Shown one piece after another: positions 8,978 through 17,200 of a stretch of DNA of 43,631 bases. The notes below the pieces were generated by a model. The model was not told the DNA's origin. It made no database searches and worked only from the letters and a program-made list of their open reading frames with translations. The stretch is from Thermoflexus hugenholtzii JAD2. Its GTDB lineage: Bacteria; Chloroflexota; Chloroflexia; Chloroflexales; Roseiflexaceae. The stretch covers positions 1-43,631 of the forward strand of contig CAMCVW010000029.1 of assembly GCA_945881915.1 (NCBI GenBank), in the 5' to 3' direction. Both the position numbers and the translations under genes were made by a program. The stretch's first letter is position 1, and every line of letters starts with the position of its first letter.

Positions 8978-10047
8978 TACTGCAGGCTGCCCCACACTTC
9001 GATCTTCTTGCGCGTGCGGGCAATCACCTCGTCGGTGAACTCGGTGGTGCTGCTGTGCCCTTGCAAATCGGCCGTGCAAATCTGGTCATAGACCGCTTCA
9101 AAGACCGACTCTTGGATGGCGCGGGCCGCCAACACGCCCTCGGGGCCGCAGTAGCTCAGCAACGACGCCCCGGCCAGAATCATGGCCATCGGGTTGGCGA
9201 CGTTTTTGCCGAACAACGCCGGCGCGGTACCGTGGGGTGCCTCCGCCATCACGACACGCGGCTTCCAGCTTTCGTCGAAGCCAATCAGCAACGATTCGCT
9301 GCCGGCTATCGAGCCAAACATCTGCAACACCATGTCGCTCAGGCAGTCGCCGTCGCGGTTGAGCGCCGGGATGACCATGGCGTCGCCGTGGCCGGCCAGC
9401 AGCAACGCATAGGTCGCGTCGATGAGCTGGGGCTCGTAGCGGATGTTGGGGTGGCGCTTGGCGGCGGCGTCCATTTCTTCCTTGAGCATGCCTTCATAGA
9501 CCGGGCTGACGGTATATTTCGGGCCGCCAAAGACCTTGGCACCGATTTTTTCGGCATACATAAAGGCATATTCCGACACGGCCCGGCAGTGGCGACGGGT
9601 GATGGTCTCGGTTCGGCAGGCGATTTCGTCGTCGCCTGTGCCCTCACGCCATTCTTTGGCACCATAGGCATCACCGACGGCCATACGGATCACTGCAATG
9701 GGGCTATATGCGCCAGCCACGGTGCGCACACCGGGGATGCGCCGGCCGGTACGTACAATGACCGTGCCGTCGACTTTTTCACGCAGAATCGCATTGGGAC
9801 TGCCCACGTCGCCCGATATCTCGGGCGTAATCGTGGCGGCTTTGATACCCAGACCCGCTTCCATCATCGCTTCGGCGGCTTCGTTGACGACGGCATTTTT
9901 GGTGGCCCGGCGATTGTCGATGGATAGATTGTACCGTTTGAACGTCACCGCGACGCCGGTCACACTCGGGTCAATGACCCGCAGGCCTTCTTCGAGCAGT
10001 GTTTGGCCGGTCTGGTCCCCTTCGAGGACGACGATGGTGCGGGGCAT
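8977..10047 (-). CDS. Isocitrate/isopropylmalate-family dehydrogenase
   Basis: 356 aa, the length of the compact NAD-type enzymes of this family, which oxidise and decarboxylate beta-hydroxy acids (isocitrate, 3-isopropylmalate, tartrate, homoisocitrate). The N-terminus has V-L-E-G-D. The substrate loop is S-P-N-A-I-L-R, with a second R-T-G-R-R nearby. The metal-binding acidic stretch is N-R-D-G-D-C-L-S-D, followed by the E-A-P-H-G-T-A-P and N-P-M-A-M cofactor loops. The substrate is not resolved by reading; the neighbouring 2-hydroxyacid dehydrogenase and epimerase hint at organic-acid or sugar-acid metabolism rather than the TCA cycle alone. It follows the epimerase by 47 bp. The Shine-Dalgarno before the ATG is weak. 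Confidence 0.8.
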   Translation of the reverse strand: MPRTIVVLEGDQTGQTLLEEGLRVIDPSVTGVAVTFKRYNLSIDNRRATKNAVVNEAAEAMMEAGLGIKAATITPEISGDVGSPNAILREKVDGTVIVRTGRRIPGVRTVAGAYSPIAVIRMAVGDAYGAKEWREGTGDDEIACRTETITRRHCRAVSEYAFMYAEKIGAKVFGGPKYTVSPVYEGMLKEEMDAAAKRHPNIRYEPQLIDATYALLLAGHGDAMVIPALNRDGDCLSDMVLQMFGSIAGSESLLIGFDESWKPRVVMAEAPHGTAPALFGKNVANPMAMILAGASLLSYCGPEGVLAARAIQESVFEAVYDQICTADLQGHSSTTEFTDEVIARTRKKIEVWGSLQ

Positions 10048-10094
10048 ATGGTGCTCACTTTCGGTGCGAAAAAATACCAGTCAAACCCCTGCTC

Positions 10095-11078
10095 CTAGCC
10101 GAGCAGCGCGTCTTTGGCCAACACGCCTCGGGCGGTCAAATCACGATAGCGCGCGATGGTCTGCTCCACCGCGACGTTCAACGGCGTATATGGCAGAGTA
10201 CCAATCAACGCCGCCAACTGTGCCGATTCGTATTCGTCGGGGAAGGGCAAGGTGTTGGCGCTGTGCGTGATCTGCCCGGTCGATTGCGGGGCGACGGCGC
10301 TGATGGCGGCAATCATCTCGTCCATACCCACCAGGCTCCCGCGCAGGTTGTAGATTTCGGCGCCGGCGAACGGTACGCGTGCGCACTTGATGAACGTCTT
10401 GGCGACGTCGTCGGCGTAGTGATAGTCCGCCCGGCCACCGAACGGAATGGCATACGGCGCACCGACGGCTGCGGCAAACATGGCCTTGGTGGGCGCCGAG
10501 GTCATGCCCTGGTCGCGCCCCGTGCCGTAGACGATGTACGGCCGCAAGCCGATGCTGGGGAACTTCTGCTCGTGCCAATAGACCCGTGCAGTGCCCTCGT
10601 TGGCCTGCTTGTAGACGCCATACAGCGAGGTCGGATGACCGACCAAGCCGTGGGCAATGGCAGCCCCAGTCGGGCTGTCGACGTTGTCGTAGACGGCCAC
10701 GGATGATGCATAGACGATTTTGTTGATGCGGTCCTTGCGTTTGTTGGACGCCTCGAACATGTTGACCGTGCCGACGACGTTGACCTGCGCACCTAGGGTC
10801 GGATTGGCGCGGCAGAATGGCACTTGTAGGGCGGCCAGGTGGATGATATGGGTGATGCCGTGGTCGTCGAGCGTTTTTTCGACGGTGGCCAAATCAGTCA
10901 CATCGCCGTTGACGAAGGTGATTTTGGCCAAATCTGCATCGCTCATCAACTGCTTCAGCCGCTTGGGCTCGCCGCCGATGTCCAAAATGACGGGGGGTAG
11001 GCCTTCGTCGACAAGGTTTTTGGCGACCCACGAGCCGATACAGCCCAGTGCTCCTGTCAACAGAAAACGTTCGGTCAT
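10095..11078 (-). CDS. NAD-dependent epimerase/dehydratase (extended SDR)
   Basis: 327 aa from the ATG at 11078, chosen because GAGGAGG lies just upstream and the Rossmann motif starts at once (T-G-A-L-G-C-I-G). A longer frame reaches 11318 but its extra 80 residues look non-coding. The catalytic Y-x-x-x-K is in Y-G-V-Y-K, and the V-A-S-S-V-A-V-Y strand carries the serine. Extended SDRs act on nucleotide sugars, sugar acids or threonine-derived substrates; this one is not assignable further. It heads the leftward set with the two dehydrogenases, which suggests a shared catabolic route. Confidence 0.85.
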   Translation of the reverse strand: MTERFLLTGALGCIGSWVAKNLVDEGLPPVILDIGGEPKRLKQLMSDADLAKITFVNGDVTDLATVEKTLDDHGITHIIHLAALQVPFCRANPTLGAQVNVVGTVNMFEASNKRKDRINKIVYASSVAVYDNVDSPTGAAIAHGLVGHPTSLYGVYKQANEGTARVYWHEQKFPSIGLRPYIVYGTGRDQGMTSAPTKAMFAAAVGAPYAIPFGGRADYHYADDVAKTFIKCARVPFAGAEIYNLRGSLVGMDEMIAAISAVAPQSTGQITHSANTLPFPDEYESAQLAALIGTLPYTPLNVAVEQTIARYRDLTARGVLAKDALLG

Positions 11079-11126
11079 GGCACCCTCCTCTGGATATATA
11101 CAGACGACGTCGTCTCTGGTTATGTA

Positions 11127-11173
11127 TTGTCTGCAATCAACACTGCAGCGGCGCGATGGCCGATCCCGATGGC
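11127..11173 (-). pseudogene. Relic 3' end of an FAD oxidoreductase gene
   Basis: This 47-bp stretch matches 13182-13228, the 3' end of the intact FAD oxidoreductase gene, at 41 of 47 positions by direct comparison. On the minus strand it still reads I-G-H-R-A-A-A-V-L-I-A-D-N-T-stop, against I-G-H-R-A-A-A-V-L-M-A-D-N-K in the intact gene. Upstream codons quickly lose similarity. A short palindrome (11102-11115) sits where the intact gene has its terminator hairpin. It looks like the remnant of a diverged second copy. Confidence 0.65.
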
Positions 11174-11487
11174 TTGGGGTTGGCGCACAACAGTGCAACC
11201 ACGCAGTAGACAGCCTGATAATGAGAAAACGAGGAGACGTGCTGCTCATCGGGCACACGTGGCGATGATTTCGGCGTCGTGTGTTGTCCTCCCTGCACCG
11301 ACACGCCATTCCACACAACGCATATATCCTGCATTCTCATGCCATCTTAAACGTCAACACGGGCACTGTCAACGTACCAAGAGGGAAGTTTCACAAAAAT
11401 TCATCCACAAATCTCAGGTACTTTGTGCACGCACTCGATTGTTACTCTGGCTCATGAAGTGGATGAATTATCAAGAAAAATTTGTAG
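11174..11487. other. Gene-free stretch before the rhodopsin promoter
   Basis: About 310 bp with no convincing frame on either strand. It may be decayed sequence of the relic oxidoreductase copy next to it, but no further similarity to that gene could be followed by eye. Confidence 0.4.
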
Positions 11488-11516
11488 TTGACAGTTGAAA
11501 CTACCATCTGTACAAT
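11488..11516 (+). promoter_or_regulatory. Strong sigma70-type promoter for the rhodopsin gene
   Basis: TTGACA (11488-11493), a 17-bp spacer and TACAAT (11511-11516): a full-consensus -35 and a 5-of-6 -10 at ideal spacing. Transcription would start near 11523, leaving a leader of about 320 nt before the rhodopsin ATG. Confidence 0.7.
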
Positions 11517-11596
11517 ACGCAATCTGCAATTGATGTTCGTGCAGATGACGGGAAGGGAGGTCCATCGACTGACCTGAGTGTCGAGATGCACACTGT

Positions 11597-11626
11597 CGGC
11601 GTTTGTTCTTTGTTCGCCGTTTTTTT
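11597..11626 (+). terminator. Possible leader terminator/attenuator
   Basis: CGGCG (11597-11601) pairs with CGCCG (11615-11619) around a 13-nt U-rich loop, followed at once by seven T. It lies ~75-100 nt into the predicted rhodopsin leader, so it could cut transcription before the gene. The stem is short, so it may be leaky or inactive. Confidence 0.4.
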
Positions 11627-11843
11627 CGAAAAACATTGTTTTTGATAGCAGAATCAAAAAGAAAAATGGAGCAGCGTATTGCCCCTTACGGGTGATGCAT
11701 GTCAACATTTCCCTGCTTCATGTGTTTGTCTATGGATGTTTCGTACCGAAGCAACGAAAAAACACTGCACGCACATGTCTTTTTGTATCTGTCTTGTCGT
11801 ATGCGTGATGTTTTTCTGTATCGAACAAAAGAGAGTGAATCTC

Positions 11844-12626
11844 ATGAACATGCTCCCAGGATTGGCAGCGAGCCAATACGCATTGATCTACAACGTGTTG
11901 AGTTTCACGATTGCATCAATGCTTTCGTCCTTTGTGTTCTTCTTGGCAGCCCGCCAGCAGGTCGGCGTTGCGTATCGCCCCGCATTGCTCTTCTCGGCCC
12001 TGGTGGTCGGAATCGCTGGGTATCACTATTTGCGCATCTTCGACAGTTTTAACGATGCATACACGTTGGTCGATGGGGCATATGCACCGAGCGGCAAGCC
12101 ATTCAATGACGCATACCGCTACGTCGACTGGTTGCTGACTGTTCCTCTTTTGTTGGTCGAATTGGTCGCAGTGTTGCACCTGTCAAAGGCTGTCGGCCGG
12201 AGCATGTTGATCAAGCTCATCATCGCTGCAGTCTTGATGATTGGACTCGGCTACCCTGGCGAAGCAGAGTACACCAACATGACGATGCGCGCCGTCTGGG
12301 GCACGCTGAGCAGCATTCCGTTTGTATACATTTTGTATGTACTCTGGGTGCAACTCGGGGCACAGGTCAAAAACGAAAGTGCCGCGGTACAAAGCCTGCT
12401 CAAGACCACGCGCGTTGTCCTCTTGGCTACCTGGGGCGTCTACCCGATTACCTTTCTGTTGCCGATCCTCGGCATTGGGATGGAAACGTCCTTTGTTGCC
12501 GTGCAATCCGGGTATGCGTTCGCCGATGTCGCAGCCAAGTGTGGCTATGGCTTGCTGATTTTCTTCATCGCTCGTGCCAAGAGCGAAGCAGACGGCAGTT
12601 TGCCACAGGATAAAGCACACGCCTAA
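11844..12626 (+). CDS. Light-driven proton-pump rhodopsin, xanthorhodopsin-like
   Basis: 260 aa from the ATG at 11844, chosen because the first helix starts right after it and GAGAG lies 8 bp upstream; 55 further upstream codons look non-coding. Seven membrane segments. Helix C reads R-Y-V-D95-W-L-L-T99-V-P...E106, the D-T-E set of proton pumps (acceptor, Thr, donor). Helix G has D228-V-A-A-K232, the retinal Schiff-base lysine with its second counterion. H61 in G-Y-H-Y is the conserved His near the acceptor. Leu at 103, three before the donor, matches green-tuned proteorhodopsin. Aligning helix E by V-Y-x-x-Y-x-L-W puts Gly153 where proteorhodopsin has a bulky Phe and xanthorhodopsin has the Gly that admits a carotenoid antenna. 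No carotenoid or retinal synthesis genes are in this window. Confidence 0.93.
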   Translation: MNMLPGLAASQYALIYNVLSFTIASMLSSFVFFLAARQQVGVAYRPALLFSALVVGIAGYHYLRIFDSFNDAYTLVDGAYAPSGKPFNDAYRYVDWLLTVPLLLVELVAVLHLSKAVGRSMLIKLIIAAVLMIGLGYPGEAEYTNMTMRAVWGTLSSIPFVYILYVLWVQLGAQVKNESAAVQSLLKTTRVVLLATWGVYPITFLLPILGIGMETSFVAVQSGYAFADVAAKCGYGLLIFFIARAKSEADGSLPQDKAHA

Positions 12627-12635
12627 TCGCACAAG

Positions 12636-12668
12636 CCGGGCTTTCACACCGTGAAAGCCCGGTTTCTT
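12636..12668 (+). terminator. Intrinsic terminator after the rhodopsin gene
   Basis: Perfect 12-bp stem (12636-12647 with 12651-12662), 3-nt loop, then TTTCTTTG. It begins 9 bp after the stop. The next small gene lies beyond it, so it would be expressed by read-through or on its own. Confidence 0.8.
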
Positions 12669-12688
12669 TGTGTATAAAGAGTAAATAC

Positions 12689-12913
12689 ATGCGGCAACAA
12701 TGGTCTTGGCTCAGAATAGTGATGAGTTTGGCTGCCGGAGCGTTGCTCGGAGCTGGTTTTGGCGTTGCATTTGGGTGGATGGCATCGTGGTTCATGAATG
12801 GCCCCGAGGTGTGGCAGGGCATCACTGAATCGGTACCGTGGTTTACTGGTATGGGTGCGCTCGGAGGGTTGTTTTTGGGTCTCGAAAAAAAGAAAAATCG
12901 CCCGAACGATTAA
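12689..12913 (+). CDS. Small Gly-rich membrane protein
   Basis: 74 aa from the ATG at 12689 (a TTG at 12668 would add seven residues but lies in the terminator tail). Two hydrophobic segments, ~residues 8-36 and ~52-67, are rich in small residues spaced like glycine zippers (G-A-L-L-G-A-G-F-G-V-A-F-G). They are joined by a short acidic/aromatic loop; the tail is strongly basic (E-K-K-K-N-R). No family recognised. Its position right after the rhodopsin terminator, inside the same bracketed cassette, hints at a link with the pump, but it could simply be a neighbour. Confidence 0.6.
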   Translation: MRQQWSWLRIVMSLAAGALLGAGFGVAFGWMASWFMNGPEVWQGITESVPWFTGMGALGGLFLGLEKKKNRPND

Positions 12914-13140
12914 CATCAGCCCAGGCACATAATCCCACGACAATCAGCCATTCCCCGCTCCCGTATGCACCGCAAACAGATGAACGGCCGAGACTCAGAG
13001 CGCATTCCGCCGAAATACCTGCCACAGGAGATGTCGGGGTGCGCTCTTTCACACGCATCCGGTGTCGACCAGCGAAGCGGTCGATTCTTGCGCATGGCAT
13101 GTTCTGGCCGGGCTTTCACCCACCTATGACGCGAAACACA
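12914..13140. other. Intergenic region, no feature seen
   Basis: About 230 bp between the small membrane protein and the terminator of the convergent oxidoreductase gene. Reading frames here are short and have no ribosome sites. Confidence 0.5.
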
Positions 13141-13170
13141 TTGCACGCAGACGATACCGTCTGCGTGCAA
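13141..13170 (-). terminator. Hairpin after the FAD oxidoreductase gene
   Basis: A perfect 13-bp stem (13141-13153 with 13158-13170) and a 4-nt loop lie 5 bp past the stop of the leftward oxidoreductase gene. The following tract (TGTGTTT on the minus strand) is only moderately T-rich. Confidence 0.6.
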
Positions 13171-13174
13171 TCAG

Positions 13175-14467
13175 TTATTTGTTGTCTGCCATGAGCACTG
13201 CAGCGGCGCGATGACCGATCTCGACGGCGAAGTTGGTGCCACGGTCCCATGGGTAGACGTGGCTCATGCTGGCCCAGTACAGCCCGTCCACCGGGGTTTT
13301 GATGGGTGGGATACTGCCGCTGTGATTGACCGGCGCAACCGGTTGCGCATAGCGCTCACGGTGGACCCAGGCGTCGCGAATCCAGCTTCGTTCGAAGGCC
13401 GGATTGACCCGTTGCAATGCGGGCAAAAACGCCTCTATAATCTCGTCGCGGCTCATCGTCATATACGGATGGTCGACGGGCACATAGTCACCGCAGTATA
13501 AAATATGGTCGCCGTCGTAGTGTTTTGCATCGATGAAGTGGGTGTGCTCCACCATTGCCAGCATGGGGAACTCGGGCTTGGGCATGTTGATCCAGTAATC
13601 GTTCTCGGTCAACGGCTGGCGCAAGGCCAACGTCATGACCATCGCACCGAGTGACTGGAGTTTTTCGAGCCCTGCCAGATACGTCGACGGCAATGACATG
13701 ACCAGGCGCTTCAGGACATCGGGGCCGGTGGTCACCAAGACACGATCGGCGTTGAGTATTTGGCCATTGGTCGACGTCGCAAACCAGGCTTGGCCGTCAT
13801 AGGTCAGTCCGGTGAGGGGTCGGTTGAGGTGGACGGTCGCACCTTTGTTGACCACATACTTGACCATGTCGTCGGCAAAGGCTTGGAATCCGCCGCGGTA
13901 GTAGCCCAGTTTGAAGCTGCGCGCTTTGAAGCGCGACCATAACCAGGCCATGTTGACCGTCTCGGCCAGCGACCCGAATTTGCCGCGCAACAGTGGCTCG
14001 ATCATGCCGGTGTAGGCTTTTTCGCCCATCACGCGGCGGCTCCAGCTGGCGGCTGTTTCGCGCTCGAGCGGTCGCCAATCACGCACGATGTATTTGAGGT
14101 AGGCGATGGCAAAACCAAAGCGCACACGGTCGATGAACGGCATCAGCGGCAGCTGCAGGACTTTGACGGGGCTGTCGAGTTGCCAGGTGCGCCCACGCCA
14201 CCACTGCACCGTGCGCGGAGCTTCGAAGAATAATTTGTCGCTCTGACCGATGTCGCCGATCAACGCGCGCAGGTCACTATCGGTCTCGAACAAATGATGA
14301 TAAAAGCGCTCCAGCGGCCATTCCCAGCGGTCACTGCCACGGAATCCAGATGCCAGGCCACCCGGTGCCGGTGCTGCCTCGCAGATGGTCACTTTGTGGC
14401 CTGCAGCCAAGAGATCTTTGGCGGCAGTCAGGCCGGTGTAGCCTGCGCCGACAATCAATATATGCAT
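13175..14467 (-). CDS. NAD(P)/FAD-dependent oxidoreductase (amine oxidase/desaturase-like)
   Basis: 430 aa. The N-terminus I-V-G-A-G-Y-T-G-L is the FAD-binding G-x-G-x-x-G, followed by a strand ending in Glu (C-E-A) and the P-G-G-L-A-S glycine-rich loop seen in phytoene desaturase, protoporphyrinogen oxidase and UDP-galactopyranose mutase relatives. The C-terminal part includes an aromatic Y-W-A-S-M-S-H-V-Y-P-W-D-R-G-T-N segment that likely closes the flavin site. Substrate unknown. It starts 4 bp after the end of the flippase gene, so the two form an operon; this points to a membrane-lipid, polyprenol or glycan role (inferred). A desaturase role in carotenoid synthesis cannot be excluded. 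A relic of its 3' end lies at 11127-11173. Confidence 0.8.
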   Translation of the reverse strand: MHILIVGAGYTGLTAAKDLLAAGHKVTICEAAPAPGGLASGFRGSDRWEWPLERFYHHLFETDSDLRALIGDIGQSDKLFFEAPRTVQWWRGRTWQLDSPVKVLQLPLMPFIDRVRFGFAIAYLKYIVRDWRPLERETAASWSRRVMGEKAYTGMIEPLLRGKFGSLAETVNMAWLWSRFKARSFKLGYYRGGFQAFADDMVKYVVNKGATVHLNRPLTGLTYDGQAWFATSTNGQILNADRVLVTTGPDVLKRLVMSLPSTYLAGLEKLQSLGAMVMTLALRQPLTENDYWINMPKPEFPMLAMVEHTHFIDAKHYDGDHILYCGDYVPVDHPYMTMSRDEIIEAFLPALQRVNPAFERSWIRDAWVHRERYAQPVAPVNHSGSIPPIKTPVDGLYWASMSHVYPWDRGTNFAVEIGHRAAAVLMADNK

Positions 14468-14471
14468 GATG

Positions 14472-15467
14472 TTATTCCTCTCCCTGACGGGCTTCTACGG
14501 CCTTGCCGAAGTCGTCCCAACTCAGATGATCCCGCAGCATGTAATATGCCCCGAGCAAGGTAATCGGTAACCACAAGGCCACATGCAACACCAGCGTATA
14601 GCCGGTTGCCATCGCCTGTGCAACCCCGTAGCGCTGCAAAATCAAAATCCCTGGCACGTCGAACGTGCCGGCGTATCCCGGCGTCGATGGAACCGTGGTG
14701 GCCAAATTGACCACGGCCGTCATCAACATCAGCACGGTGAAGTCGACGTGGAATGGGAAGCCTTGCATGACCAACCAGTATTTGCCCGTCTCGGTCAGCC
14801 AGATGAGCGCTGACGAGGCGAAAATAACCAGCATCTCACGCGGGCTTTTGAGCGATTGCAGCCCACTGACAAAGCGCATCACCACATCCGTACCAGCAGC
14901 GTTGAACCGTGCCGGCAAGAATCGCTGGGCCACCCACTCCCAGACCCGTACAAACAGGGCAGGTTTGGATGCAAGCACGAGGAAGAACACCAGCGCCAGG
15001 CCAAATATCAGACTGAACACCGTCACGATTTGGGTGTAGACCGGTGGTAACGGTGCAAATGGCAAGGTGACAAAGACGAAAACGAGCATAATCAAGCCGT
15101 CGAACAGCCGCTCGAGCACCACCGTTGCCAACGAGGCACTCATCGAGATACCCTCGCGCTTGCGCAGCACGTATGAGCGCAACACCTCACCGGCCCGGGC
15201 GGGGTAGACGTTGTTTCCCATATAACCGATAACCACGACGGGCCACAAGCGGGCCATCGGGATGTCGGCGATGGGCCGGAGCATCGACTTCCAGCGCCAG
15301 GTGCGGATGACCACGGCGATGGTATAGACGCCCACGGCGGGGATAATCCACCAATAATTGACGGAACGCACGACCGTAAAAAAGTCTTCGAAGTGCAGTC
15401 CCTGGAATGCAATATACACACAGACGATGCTGATGACGACGCCAATGAGTAATCGAAATTTTTTCAT
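14472..15467 (-). CDS. Lysylphosphatidylglycerol synthase TM-domain flippase-like protein
   Basis: 331 aa from the ATG at 15467 (a TTG at 15476 would add three residues). Eight or so hydrophobic segments with the general pattern of the LPG_synthase_TM family (also called UPF0104), including the short cytoplasmic stretch with A-R-A-G-E-V-L-R-S-Y and the following K-R-E-G-I-S segment, which are family hallmarks. Members move lipids or lipid-linked sugars across the inner membrane; the aminoacyl-transferase domain of MprF is absent here. Operon partner: the FAD oxidoreductase immediately downstream. Confidence 0.8.
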   Translation of the reverse strand: MKKFRLLIGVVISIVCVYIAFQGLHFEDFFTVVRSVNYWWIIPAVGVYTIAVVIRTWRWKSMLRPIADIPMARLWPVVVIGYMGNNVYPARAGEVLRSYVLRKREGISMSASLATVVLERLFDGLIMLVFVFVTLPFAPLPPVYTQIVTVFSLIFGLALVFFLVLASKPALFVRVWEWVAQRFLPARFNAAGTDVVMRFVSGLQSLKSPREMLVIFASSALIWLTETGKYWLVMQGFPFHVDFTVLMLMTAVVNLATTVPSTPGYAGTFDVPGILILQRYGVAQAMATGYTLVLHVALWLPITLLGAYYMLRDHLSWDDFGKAVEARQGEE

Positions 15468-15544
15468 AACCCTCAATGCCTACGCACGGTGAATCTCATC
15501 ATGGTACCCGCCATCTGGGGCAGTGTCAACGCACGCAGTGGCTT

Positions 15545-17068
15545 TTACGATGCTATGTAGTGCCATACAGCGTATCCGATACCAATCAGTAATGAAAGCG
15601 TCAGAATCCGCTCGCTGCGGGCAGCACGTTGCTCCATCCGTTGCAACTGCCGCTCCATGGTACGCATATCCACCCGCAGTGCCCCTTGCTCGATCATCCC
15701 CAACACCCGGTCGATACGCCCCGGCAACCCCAGCAGTTGCCGACCGATGCGCACGGCATTGTCGATGAGCGAACTTTGGTTTTGGCTCAACCAGCGCCGC
15801 GCGATGGGTTGGATGGACCGGATGAAGTTCGTGTCGGCATCCAAAATAGTAATCACGCCACTCAGCAGGCTCAGCGCGCGCCCCAAATAGACCACGTCTT
15901 GGGGTAATTGGAAGGGCAGCGTGAGAAAAATCGCACGCAGATCATACGACATCGCCACAAAATCGATGTTCTTGTAATCGGATATGCTGCGGTCAAAGAC
16001 CTCATCCATGACGCGTTTGACGGCGCGTTGGATGTCGTCGCGGTCGGCGTCGGCCATGATCATGCCCATGGCATCGAGCGCCTCGACCGTCCCCACCACG
16101 TCGTTGGCCGCGACAGCCAAAATACCTTTGCGCAACTGCTTCTGCAGCCCCGCTGGGACCGTGGCAACTGCTCCCAAATCGAGCAGATGGAGCGTCCAGG
16201 TACCATCCCCATTGGGCACGATGAGCATGTTGCCGGGGTGTGGGTCGGCGTGGAAGACACCATACTCGAAGCATTGGGTGAAAAAAACGTCGAGCAACAT
16301 CTGTGCCACTGCCGTGCGGTCAATGCCGGCCGCAGTCAATGCCGCCACATTGTCCGGCGCGATGCCGTCGATCCAGTCCATCACCAACACAGATTCGCTC
16401 GATATATCGCTGTGCACGACCGGTAGTGCGATGCGGGCATCACGCCCCAAAACGCTGCTGAGACGCTGATTGTTCTGTGCCTCGATGCGGTAATCGAGCT
16501 CTTCGCGCAACACGAGGGCGAACTCCTCGTAGACGCGCTGAATGTCGGCCCGTTTGCGGATGAGCGGGTAGTCTTTGATGATGCGTACGACCATCTGCAC
16601 GGCGGCGAGGTCTGTTTCGATAATCGCAGCGATATTGGGTCGGAGCACTTTGACTGCCACCGCCCGACCATCGTCACGCCGTCTGCCGCGGTAGACCTGC
16701 CCCAGCGAGGCGGCTGCCACGGGCGATTCGCTCTCGAAGGCAATCACGTGCGCGTAGTCCGGTCCCCAGGCGGCCGCCAAACGCGGGGTCACCTGGGCAA
16801 AAGGGACTGCCGGTACGTCGTCACGCAACCCGGATAGTACCTGGGTCACTGCGGGCGGCAAAATATCGACCCGCACCGACAAAAACTGCCCCATTTTGAT
16901 GGGGACGCCACCCAGATCGATGGCAAGGTCGCGGAATTTTTGGGCCAGAGCGGTCCAGCGCCGGGTGGTGCTGGCACGGAACCACGAGCCCATTAGGATG
17001 TCGAAAAAAAAGATGTGCGTCACGATATGCAACTGTGTCAACAAAATCCGCCAATAGCGCCGTCGCAT
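15545..17068 (-). CDS. ABC1/UbiB-family atypical kinase
   Basis: 507 aa; ATG with AAGGATGATGT upstream. The N-terminal K-x-G-Q signature is in I-K-M-G-Q-F-L-S-V-R (~58), where the Q-rich loop covers the active site. An Ala-rich nucleotide loop (A-A-A-S-L-G-Q-V) replaces the kinase Gly loop. The VAIK-like lysine is in V-A-V-K-V-L, the catalytic loop is H-A-D-P-H-P-G-N-M, and the metal site is L-L-D-L-G-A-V. The C-terminus has one or two hydrophobic segments after a coiled-coil-like charged stretch (R-M-E-Q-R-A-A-R). UbiB/COQ8 ATPases support synthesis or transport of isoprenoid quinones. The UbiA prenyltransferase diverges from it ~130 bp away, so both likely serve quinone or other prenyl lipids. 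Confidence 0.9.
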   Translation of the reverse strand: MRRRYWRILLTQLHIVTHIFFFDILMGSWFRASTTRRWTALAQKFRDLAIDLGGVPIKMGQFLSVRVDILPPAVTQVLSGLRDDVPAVPFAQVTPRLAAAWGPDYAHVIAFESESPVAAASLGQVYRGRRRDDGRAVAVKVLRPNIAAIIETDLAAVQMVVRIIKDYPLIRKRADIQRVYEEFALVLREELDYRIEAQNNQRLSSVLGRDARIALPVVHSDISSESVLVMDWIDGIAPDNVAALTAAGIDRTAVAQMLLDVFFTQCFEYGVFHADPHPGNMLIVPNGDGTWTLHLLDLGAVATVPAGLQKQLRKGILAVAANDVVGTVEALDAMGMIMADADRDDIQRAVKRVMDEVFDRSISDYKNIDFVAMSYDLRAIFLTLPFQLPQDVVYLGRALSLLSGVITILDADTNFIRSIQPIARRWLSQNQSSLIDNAVRIGRQLLGLPGRIDRVLGMIEQGALRVDMRTMERQLQRMEQRAARSERILTLSLLIGIGYAVWHYIAS

Positions 17069-17200
17069 ACATCATCCTTGTTGTGGAATTCATCACAATC
17101 ATATCGTAGCACGCTGTGATAGAGCAGTGCGAAAAGCAAAACATTAAGAATCTTGTCTTTTGTGCTATTATTGCGCCAACCACGAAGGAGGGGATTTCAT

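Noticed and set aside
11079-11318. 80-residue extension of the epimerase
   Set aside because: Non-coding composition; it covers the relic, and the ATG at 11078 has GAGGAGG directly upstream.
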